DNA of 20,170 bases from a virus: positions 1-20,170 of the IMG/VR virus record IMGVR_UViG_3300010354_000898. One strand, 5' to 3'. Positions 1 through 12,000 of this stretch are shown here, in pieces; the first letter of the stretch is position 1; the number at the start of each line of letters is the position of its first letter. The translations under genes were made by a program, and so were the position numbers. A model generated the notes under the pieces. That model had not been told where the DNA came from. It worked only from the letters and a program-made list of their open reading frames with translations, and did no database searches.

Positions 1-3000
1 AAACACCAACTAATCCATTATTATTTAAACTAAATGCTAGTGGAGCTTGTCTGGAGTTGAAGTCATAAATTTTACCCCAACTATATCTAGCACATGTAAA
101 TCCACTAGTAGAACCAATACCAGCAATAGATTGAACATTACTGAAAACTGTAACAATTCCAGAAGAACTGCTTTGTATATAATCTGCTTTGTAAACATTA
201 TCAATGTATGATGATCCAATTGACAGCACTGCAAAGCCTTCAGAAGAATTTAATGTTGTGACACCATTACCAACAATACTATTTGTGATTACAAAGTAAT
301 CCCCAGTACCAATACCACTTCTTTCAACGTTGTTGAAATTAGCATCATTTAAAACTTCATCGCTATCAAACTCAAATATAACCATTGGTGTTGTTGTTGA
401 AATACCTACAGCACTAGTAGCAATACCAACAATAGTTCCATAATCTCCAATAACTTTGATGTTATCAAATTGCTCATAAGTTGTTATTGCTGGTGAAGTT
501 AATACAATAGCAGGTACATTTGGATCGTAACCAAAACCAGGATCAGTAACTGTAACACTAGTAACTGTTCCTCCAACAGATATATTTGCAGTAACTGAAG
601 CTTTTACAACTTGTGATTCTGTAATTGCATATTTTGATGATTGACCAACTCCAATAATATTGAACAATTCAGTTCCAAGTTTACGAACATCCATATTTGA
701 ATTAGTAGTTCTAATCCAATCTTCACCATTACGAGATACTAAAGTTAATTGTGATGAACCAGTAATCAAATATACATTATTTTTATATGTAATATCATAT
801 AGAGTATATGATGCAAATTCTGGTTCAGATACATTGTTCCAAACTGCGCCACCATCAATTGATTTTAATATAGTTCCATTATTACCAACAGCGTAATGAT
901 CTCCATTTAAGTATCTAACCGAAAGTAAATCATTCGCAGTTCCTGAAGTATGTGTAGTCCAAACATAACCATCTGAAGATCTAGAGATTGCTCCTCCGAC
1001 ACCAACAGCCACAAAATTGTCTACACCAAATGTAATCGAATTTAATTCATTAGAATTTGCTTTTCGGACAACCCATGATGTAGTAATTCCTGTAGCAGCC
1101 TCTGAAACTAATGCAGTACCACCAGCACCAACGGCAATAAATTTGTTTAATCCATAATCTACGCCATTTATATTTCCACTAAAGGATGCTGGAGGATAAT
1201 CAAATGGTATGATACCACCAACATATACTCTTGATAAGAAAATATTATTGGGTGTCCATGATAATCCATCTAATGATGTAAAGATTGATGATGCAGAGCC
1301 TACTACTACCCAATTATTACTACCATGAGAAATTGAATTTAATGTAGCTCCACCAGTAAGAGACGATTGAGTATTCCAATTTTTAAAGTTATCACTTGTA
1401 GAAATTCCTCCAATTTCTGAACATGCAACATATAGGTTATTTCCATAGTCAAAATCTCTAAATGAATCTACACTTGCTAAAATATTACCATTTTCCCACT
1501 CTTTACCATATTGTGGAATTAAATCTACAGTTGTTGAAATGGTAATTTCTGGAGCACTACTATAACCAAAGCCACCGTCAACTACATTAAAATCTGTAAC
1601 TGTTCCTGCAGCAGATACAACAGCTGTGATTTTAGCTGTTTTTGTATCCTTCTCATTAAAGACTATGATAGAATTATTATTTTCTAATAGATCATCTAAT
1701 TGACTAAAATTAGGATAAGCACCTTCTACATAAATTTCAGTATCAGAGGTTTTAATTTCTTTAATTAATCTTGTAGATGGAATAAACTTACCTTCTAAAA
1801 TCGATCTTGCCTTTGAAATATAAACATTATCAACAATCAAATCTGATTTTTGTTTATCTAATGATACGGTTCTATAGAATGTAGGATCGGTTGAAATTCC
1901 AACATCAATATAATTTGTAGTTTTAACTTCCGATATTGTGTTTATGTTAGTTATAACTCTAGGTAATTGATTTACATAAGGAGTTTGTTGTAATAATCTT
2001 AACGAATCACCGACTTTTACTTCTGGAGAAACATCAACATCAATGACATCTAAATATGATCCTTTAAAGAAGAATATCAAGCACTCACTTCCAGCAATTG
2101 GAGCCTCAGTAAATACAAGTTTATCTCCACCAACCAAATTATAGTTTCTATTTGGATGTTGTAAAATGCCATTCAAAATTATAATTAAATTATTTGAAAC
2201 ATTAATACCAGATCCAGGTGCAGCATTGATATTATATCTTTCTTTGATTAAATCAGTTTTTGTTAATCCAAATGCTTTTGTTCTTCCATTAAATTGGCTT
2301 GAGATATCATCTAAAAGTACAAGTCCACCAAAGTGCCAACCACTAAATTCATCATTAATAGTATCAATAATTGAAAGTGTAAATGCACTAGTTGCAATGC
2401 CTACTTGAGTTGGAATTCCGCTAATTGTTAATTGATCATTAATCTCATATCCAATACCTCTATTGGCGAATTCAAATTGAGTTATGCTTCCACCACTACC
2501 AACTATAATATTGACTTTAGCACCGTTACCTGTACCACCTACTAATGCTATATTTGAATATGCAGTAGGAATTCCTACATTGATTATTGGTGGCATTGTT
2601 GATGCATAACCAGTGCCACCAGAAATAATATTGAAACCAGTAATAATGCCAACTGATGAACCAGTGCCAACCAATGCTATAATGGAAGCTCCACTACCAA
2701 CTTGAGAATCAATTTTAACCTCAACGTTACTTCTATATCCAAATCCAGAACTTGTTAATGTTAGAGACTCAATTGTTCCTCCACCAGAAACGACTGGAAT
2801 TGCAAATGCTGGAACCAGGGGTTGATAACCACTACCAAAACCTATATTTACTCTATTGATGATTCCACCCTTTGGCAAATCTAATCTAGAAGAACCTGTA
2901 AATGCTAAAGATCCACCAATAGCGATTGGTGATTGTTCACTCATATTATAGTCAACTATTGGTTTTTGTAGAATGTTATTGATATTAATAGCGCCATAAT

Positions 3001-6000
3001 TTGGACCTAAAACATTACCACCTAAATCAGTAATAATACCAGTAACTGGTTGACCATACGATGTTAATTCAAAATTTGTTTTTGAGCCGTTAAACTGATC
3101 ACTTATATCATCAAATATGTAATTAGTATCATAATTTAATCTATAGAAAATTCTTCCTGCAAATGTAGATCTAGTTGAAATGCCAGCAGGTCCTACGTCA
3201 CCATATGGAGCTGTTTTGAAGTAAATATATCCATTATTAATATTATAATCACCTTTTAATACTGTTACCCCAGCTCCAACTGTATGAGCCACAGCAACAG
3301 TGCCCATATATCCTCTATTTACTGATAATACATTAGTAGAACCGAAACCAACAGCGTTGATTTCTAATAGTTCGTCATCAATTCTTAAAATATTTGTTGG
3401 AGTTATTGAAGTAATTCCAGTTAAAGTTACTATTGTTGAACCAATTGAAATTGAAGTTGATAATGAAGTGTTTACATTAACTTTATATAATGGACTTTGA
3501 ATGATATTATCAATTGTAATAATTGCTCTACTATTTGCATAATCATATGGTGTATATAATGTATGAGTAGTACCAGCTCCAACACCCAAACCACCACCAA
3601 GATCTCTAAATCTGAAATAGTTTCCAGTAGCTGTTGCGTCGGTTTTTAAGCCTACTAATTTAAATCTATTGATATCAACTTTATATACAAAAACTCTTTC
3701 AGGCATGAAATCAGTTGTTGCACCACCAATTACTCTATTAGTAGATTCAACGGCTATTCTAGTTCCTCCTGCGCCAGGATTATAAATTAATTCTTCACCA
3801 GTGCTAAAACCATGATTTGCAATGCTTACAACGCTACTACCAACAGAACATGCAATTTGAGCTGTAAAACTCTTACTTAATAGTCTACTATTGTTATTGT
3901 TCAGTTTAAATGATGTTAATCCTACAATTGTTCCACCTTTGGAGACATCAGCAATTGTTACATTTGGAGCAGCTGTAGTACCTATTCCAATAATTGATGT
4001 AATAATACCAACGTAAGAACCAATTGCAGATAATACGTCAGAGCAACAATTTTCATTATATGCTGGACTGCAATTTTCATCTAACAATATACTATAATTA
4101 AATGATTGAGTTATTTCAAATGGTGTTGTTTGATATGACGTTGAAATTGCAACATTGTTAATGATGTAACGAGAAAGGTCAATAATATAACGGAATCCAG
4201 CAATAGTTTCTTGTGATTCTCCATCAACAAAACTAGTTCCTCCCACACCAGTCCAATAAGCTAAACCAGATGCCACAGACTTTTCATTGCCACCATATTT
4301 TAAATCATATGCAATAGAGTCTACAATGTAACCAACATCTCTTTGACATACTTCAGCATCAAAATCTAAATTTGTTGTAATTCCTGGGTATGAATTTGTT
4401 ATAAACCCAACTACTTCTTTTTGAATAAATTCTTTATTAAGAGCTAATAAATTAGACCCATCTGCAAATCTTCCGTTAACTTGCAATACACTAGTTCCAG
4501 TAAATTCATTACTAATATCATCAATTGTCAAAACTTTGTTTGTCTTACAAATACTATAGTCAAATAGTTTTTTGGTTAAAAACCCAACATCTTTAGATAT
4601 TCCTTTATCGGTAGTAATTTCAAAAACTTTATCAAAATATTGCTTTGTATTAAATGAGGATTCACTTAAAATATTAATCAAAGTATTTGAACTATCAATT
4701 GGAGATATTTTCAAGTTGGAACTTCTACCAATTCCAATTGTAGCTCTAGAATCAACTACAACGTCACCAAACAGCTGCATTCCTGCAGGATGTGCTAATT
4801 CTTGAATATCATTTTCCCAAACAGTTTTAGATGTTTGGCTATTAATTGCGTATGAGAAATTTTGATAGTAATTGCTGTCTTGAATTTTTTCCTGACTATC
4901 GTTGGTAAATCCTGTATTTGTAAGCCATCCATTCTCTTTAACAAATTCACCAGAAGTTCCAAAAAATGTATTTGTATATACAATATCATCAATTAACGCT
5001 TTGGAGTTAGTTTTAGATCCTACAACCGTATCTCCTATTGAAATATTAAAACTATTTCCAACAATTTTCAATACATTTTTTTCCTTATTCCAACCATCTT
5101 TATAAACCTTAAATTTATAACCATTAGAATATAAAACCTCATTTTCAATAAAATCAGTTTTTTCCAAGTTAGCAGTAAATTTAGCTAAATCATCAGCTTT
5201 GATTACTCGTCCAACACTATTTGTAGCATCATAATAACCACCAGTGCTTCCTAAACCAACAATTGAATAACTAACAGTCTCAGCACCTGGAGTATCATCA
5301 ACTGATGTAACCTCAAAATAACTATAGTTATAGTTTTCGGAGTTATATCCACCAGCACCAGATAAAGGTTCTGATAATTCAATACCTTCGACGAAAATTT
5401 TATCTCCTATACCGAATGGAAACTCTAAGAATTCGCCATTATCTGATGAAATTGTGAGCGTATTTGTTGTTCCATCGGAAATAGCATTACTAATACTAAG
5501 ACCGTTAGAATTATTTACTGGAATTATGGTTGGAGCAATTTCAGATAATCCTGTTTTATTAATATTAATCTCTACAGATTTAACACTATTACTCTCGGTT
5601 TTAGTATTAAAAACTATGTCTGGATGCTCTAAACAAATGACTTTTGGCTCAGTTAAATAATTTTTTCCGCCATTTAAAACTACAATATCTTTTAATTGAT
5701 AGTTATTTTTAATTTTTAATGTAAATGGTACGTCAGCCTTTGGTTTTAATGATGGATCGGTAGGCAAATTGTATCCAGATGTGATAATATTTAAGTTTTT
5801 AATTCTTCCAATATCAAATGAATTTAACTTTAAGTTAGCATTGGTTCCTTCAGCTGTAGTAATATTTTTTACTTCAGGTAAAGCCAAATATCCAGTTCCA
5901 GTAAATCCTATTGATATTTCATTAATTGATCCTTTTGCAGATAATGATCGTGTCGTATAACTAAAAGTGGTAACTCCAGAATTTGTATATTGGGAAAGTT

Positions 6001-9000
6001 CTGGAACAGACAATAAATCAAAATTAATTGTGGTTGATCCAACTGAAGTAACTCTAAAAGTTCCATTATATTTTGAAACACCAACTTTAATTCTTGAAAA
6101 TGCATCAACATCCTTATCTACATTATATGCATATGCATTTGATGTAATTGTAGATATTCCTACTGGATTTAATTTATAATAAAATACATCAGGAATATTT
6201 GTATTTAATAATACATTTACTTGAGCCCCTGGATTGCCAGGAACACCAATCCTAGTAACATTTTTTACATTGACCTTATTTGTAAAATTATTATCTTGAT
6301 AGAAATCTATAATTAAAGATTTTAAACTTACATCACTAACATCAAATGAAATTGTTTCACCTAAATTGAAGTTTAATGGTGGATTAATTAATGAAATAGT
6401 ATGTGTACCTATTCCTGCAGAAGTAATATCAATACCACTATAGTATAGATCATTTGCATCATACAGATATTCTGCGAATTTAATTGTATTTGCACCAGTA
6501 TTAATAATAAAATATTCTTCTCCGTCTATGAGAGGCGCAGCAGGGTTGCTGGAATTATATACAATTTTATCACCAGTTTTATATGAATGATTATTAATAG
6601 TTACCACATTGTCTTGAATTGATACTTGTGTAGAACCAAATCCAACAGGATTTATTAACAGACGAGCACTTACGTTATCAAATTTTACGGGAACTGATTT
6701 AGTTTGATTTGGTAGTACATTTAAATTAATTAAATCATTATATTTTAAATTATGATCATCAAAGGTAGTTACAACACCCTCATTCAGTAAAACTTGACCA
6801 GTGGGATTTGGATATGTTGTTTTAAATTTATGGGAAAATCCAGTTGAAAGATCACTAGATGCAAAATACAATCTACCCTGAGCAGAGGATATTCCAGCTA
6901 AAGTTGAAGAAATGCCAATAAAATCATTAGTATCAACAATAACGTAAACGTTATCGCCTGTTTGTAAATTAAATGTTGGAGTTAATGATATGCTTTGAGA
7001 ACAAGTTAAACCAATTCCATTTACTGCACTGTATTTTAATTTTTGTCCAGTTGTAAATTGATGGTTTGGAATATAAATTGATCCAGGTGGAATATTGACT
7101 TTTTTAATTTGGCGTACTATACTTGTCGTTGCTATTCCAACATTTGTTGATGAAGTACTATCATAATTAACAGTGATTGTTGCAAAATCTTTTTGAGCAA
7201 CGAAAGAATCGCTGATGCTTAAATTATCTATAAAATCAGTTTCAATTCGATCTCCAATTTCAAATGGATGGCTGTAAAATTCTATGGTTGTGTATGATCC
7301 TTGACCAGTTTGTACTCCAATAGGTCTTGCAGTATAACCTGTACCTACTTGTATTGAGGTTGTTGTGCTACCGTATCCAACATCTTTTTGTGGATTAAAG
7401 TAAATTGATCTATTGTAATTAGTTGTGCTTGCAGTTTTTATACCAGTAGCAGATGGTATTGTAAAATACCTACTGAAAACAGTTACTTCACTACCCTCTG
7501 TGTGACTTGTTCCTACTGTAGAATCATGACATCTTACAACTTTATAAGCAGTATTTAATCTATTTGCCCCCAGAACTAAGAAGCGTTCTGAACCAATACC
7601 TATAATATCATCTGGAACAATTTTTCTACTGAAAATAGATTCTGTTAATGAAATTTCAGTATTTATTCCAGTTAATGTAGTATTTCCAATAGCTACTCTT
7701 AGTTTAGAATAAAATGTAGTAACACCAATTTGATAACTACCTTCAATAAATTTGTAAGATGTTGTATTGATACCAACAATTTTTACAATTTTATTATTTG
7801 GTAAATTATGTGGTTGTGTAAAAATTCCAACTATATCTTGCTCATCTTCAATAAATTCTATATCAGGATATGTAGTCTGTAAATTTACAACAGAAGATAT
7901 TGCTACACCTACTAGAGAAGATACTTTAGCATCTAGTCCTCTTCCATTAGTTCCACTGTTATCAAAATTAATACGATCATTTACTTTGTAAGAAGAACCA
8001 CGTTTTATTAGATCAATATTATCAACTCCAGATTTATGGACTGATCTAACTAAAACTTTACTATCTTTACTGTAATTTAAATCAATTCCACCATAAGTCG
8101 CATATTCTCTATTTAATTTGTATGGAGTTGTGTTTCTAATCAGTTGATTTTTTTCAACAGAATTATTTGTTTGTGTTTCTGTATAGTTAATGTTGAATAC
8201 ATCAATCTCATAAGTATAATCATTCAACACATAAGGATAATTTTGATTTGTTGCAAAATACGCATAAGTTCCATTAGGAAACTCTGGTGTTATACAATAT
8301 CTACCATTATTTTCGTCAAGATCACCATTGGCTGTATATACATAATCCTCTACAAAAAATCCTGCAGGGTATGAAGGTCTTTCTGGTAATGGAATTAATT
8401 CATAACCACTTTCAAGTTCTTTTACATTGGTTATTGATGAAGTTGTTGAAGATCCATAGGGGCCATAAATAGGATTTCCATCATAAGCCCAACCAACAAT
8501 TGGGGAGTGTTTTATATTTGGAACTACATTTAAGTTTGCATCTAAGTTATCATCAAGAATGTATCTTAGTTTTTTTGGAACAATTGGTGTAGTTAATTGG
8601 ATAGAATTGCTATTTTTGTCAAATGATTCAATGTAAAATGAATCTGAAACATTTGATGTGTCATTAATTATAGATTCATAACGTTTAAACAAATTAATAT
8701 GCCACGTTTGAATGTTGGAAGTAAATGACGCATTTTTTCCACGACTAATAACAAATAATTCAGTAGTATTTTTCTTATAATTTTTACCAGATTCTAAAAC
8801 TTCTACATTTGTAATTTTACCATTAGTAACAGTTGCTCGTAGTGATGCAAATGAACCTTCACCTACAATTTTAATATCTGGAATTGATGTATAACCACTT
8901 CCACCATTCAAAATATAAACTTCAGATATACCACCATTAATAATAATTGGTTTTAGTAAAGCATTTTTTCCACTATTTAATACTATATTAGGTTTTCTAT

Positions 9001-12000
9001 TGTAATTAATAATATCTGGTGTACCATAACTTGTACCACCATCTTTTAAAAATACATTAGTAACAGAACCAGTAAAAACTGGAACTGCTATTGCTTGAGA
9101 AGATTCATAAGTATCGCCAATTTCGGCAACATTGCCAGAAACATCTGAAGAATTTGAAGTTCCTAAAATTTCTAAACTGATTGGTGGTGTGTAGAAAGTA
9201 TGTTCTCCAGTTCCAAACCCAGTAAATTTGACATATTTGTTTTGATCATAGTTATTTGATGATAATGTTGTTCCAATTCCTGCTGATGCTAATCTAAATT
9301 TATCGTTGTCTAATTTGATAACGTAATAATTTTGAGTTGTTGTTAACCCAATTGAAGAACCACTCGATTTATATAAAATTAATTCTTTGTCTGAAAAATT
9401 GTGATTTTTTGCATAAATGAAATTTTCTTGAGTATTAATGCCAACTAAAGATATTGGTATGTTCTGAGATTCTTTAGGTGGATATGAAGATGAAGTAACT
9501 ACTACTTTTTTGTTAACATATCCAGTTCCAGGATTAATAACTTCGATTCTATCAACAACGTTTCTTACTTTAGTCGATAAAAATGTTTGATTACCGTTAC
9601 CTTTTTGAGTTAAATTAATAGTATTGATTCCAGCAAGGGCATCAGATTTACTATTTGTTAACTTTATAGCTTGATCATCAACTTTTATCACATAATATTT
9701 CGAAAGATCGATAAGATAATTTTTTGTATCTGATTCTCCTGCAGCTGGAGTACCAATAGTTCCAATACCAATAGCAAGATTACTATATGATCTATAAATT
9801 ACTTCTTCACCAGTTTTAAAATTGTGAAATGTACTAAATCCAATTGTATCAGTTGCAGTATTAATTCCAGGAGAAGCACCGTAAAAATCAATACTACTGT
9901 AAATAGATTTCATTATAGGTTGAGCAGTTGCTCCTGATCCATTTCCTCCAGTAATTTTAATTGATGGGCTAATTAAATAATCATATCCAGATGATAATAA
10001 ATCAACTCTAGATAATCCTCCTTCAATGTGTACAAATGCCGATGCACCATAACCAACACTATCTTCCACTACAACATTAGGTGGATCAATTATATCATAG
10101 TCTTCTCCACCATTTATGAGATCAATTGAAGTTAATTTTCCATAATATACTCTATCTTGACTTTTTGAAAAAATAACTTCTGTACCATTTAATAAAATGC
10201 CAACTGGTGTTGGGAGTGGTGATTTTGATAAATTGTAATTTCCCTCTTTTAATTTTGGATTAATCGATACTCGTTTGACAAGTTTTTGATCTTGAATAAA
10301 TTTATTTGAAAGTTCATCTAATATTAGGATATTATTCGAAGAAGGTGTACTGGAACTAAGTGTTAAGAAATCTCCATTAAAAATTTTAGCCCTATTGTAA
10401 GCTAATTTGAGTTGAGTTGAACTTTCCTTTTTGACAAAATATGCTCCAGTGTTTATGCCTACATTAGAGCCAGTATATCTAAAATATACTTTATCCCCTG
10501 TTTCAAAATTATGATTAGCAACAGCACCAGAGCTATTTCTGGTAGTTATAATTTGAGTTTCACCATTTACTGTGAAATATACTTCTCCAGGATTTGATGA
10601 AACACTATATGATGGCAAACTTGATGTAGTAACATAAACATATGTTCCAAATTTGTCCACATAAGTATTCTGTATATCAGCAATATATTTTTCTTGCCCT
10701 GCTGAAGATATTAAAATATTTCTATAAAGTTTATAATCTAAATTTGATTCCAAAATACCAGAAGTATATTCCAAAGCAAATGAAGTTGGACTATAAATTT
10801 GTACTATTTTTCCAGTAACAGGAGGATTAAAACTATTATCATAATCATCTACATCATACAGTGTAATAATATCATCAAGGTTAAATCCATGTTCAATTTT
10901 AGTGTTTATTGTTGCTGGTGATGATGTTTTTGTGATGCCTAGTGGCTTTTCAACTAATTTAATTTCATATGTGTGATTGTGCAACCAACCATTAATTCTA
11001 TTGTTATATGATTCTATATCAGTTGAAGTATCTTCTCCCAAATCTTTAAGACCTATTTCATCACCAACTTTCAAATACTTAGATGTATCAAGTAGTTCTG
11101 AAAAATCAGAAATTACCGAAGTGATTCTAAAATATACTGGTTTATTAATATCGCCATCTTCATAAGAATATGCAAAATCATTTAAATAAATTGAAGTAAA
11201 TTTATCAATTGAGTATGGGATTGTGCAATTAAAAAATTGGTTATCATTCTTTCCATCATAGGAAATGTATGATCCACTAATATAAAGTTGACCAGAATTT
11301 GGAAATCCAATGGTAGAGTCTACAAATATTGTTGTATCTTGTGTTGTTGCTCCTGTAGTAGTCTTTGTAACAGGACAAGCTTTGAATTTACCTATCTTTG
11401 TATCATCACTTAATTGAATTTCATAATATACCTCTTCATCAAATGATATTAAAGTTGAAAGGTAAATGTTACCATAAGCAGCTGGATTATTTTGATATAA
11501 TGGCTGACCATTAGTTTTACTAATATCACCAGAAATAACAGAAACAATTAGATTATTTGTTTTACTCCATTGTGCTGCTGAAGGTTTTATTACATAGTCT
11601 GAAGGATTTACAAGTTTTACATTAGGATCGCCATATAAAACCTTAAACAGAATATCAAAAGATTCTAAAGTTCCCTTTGTTTCATAGAAATCTTTAGCAT
11701 GTTTTAAAAATATTTTTTTATCTACTTTATCGCTTATATTCTTATTTTCGAATCCAGGTAAATACTGAGTTTTAATTTTTTTCCATATTTGAGCATAAAT
11801 TAAATTACTAAGATTTTTTACCTCTTTTCCAGCAGTGTGACTATCTGCTTCTGAAGATGAAAAAACTAATTCACCAGGATTTGTTGGTGTTTGATATGAT
11901 TCAATTGCACTAAATCCACGAACACACTCATAAAAATGGGTTTCATCTTTACGTTTATATGTAATTATTTCATCATCAATTTTTAAAAGACCATATGATG

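Noticed and set aside
660-11165. Many plus-strand (and a few minus-strand) ORFs of 60-80 codons within the first 12 kb
   Set aside because: They lie inside the continuous minus-strand gp7-like frame, are low-complexity, lack ribosome-binding sites and look like shadow translation.
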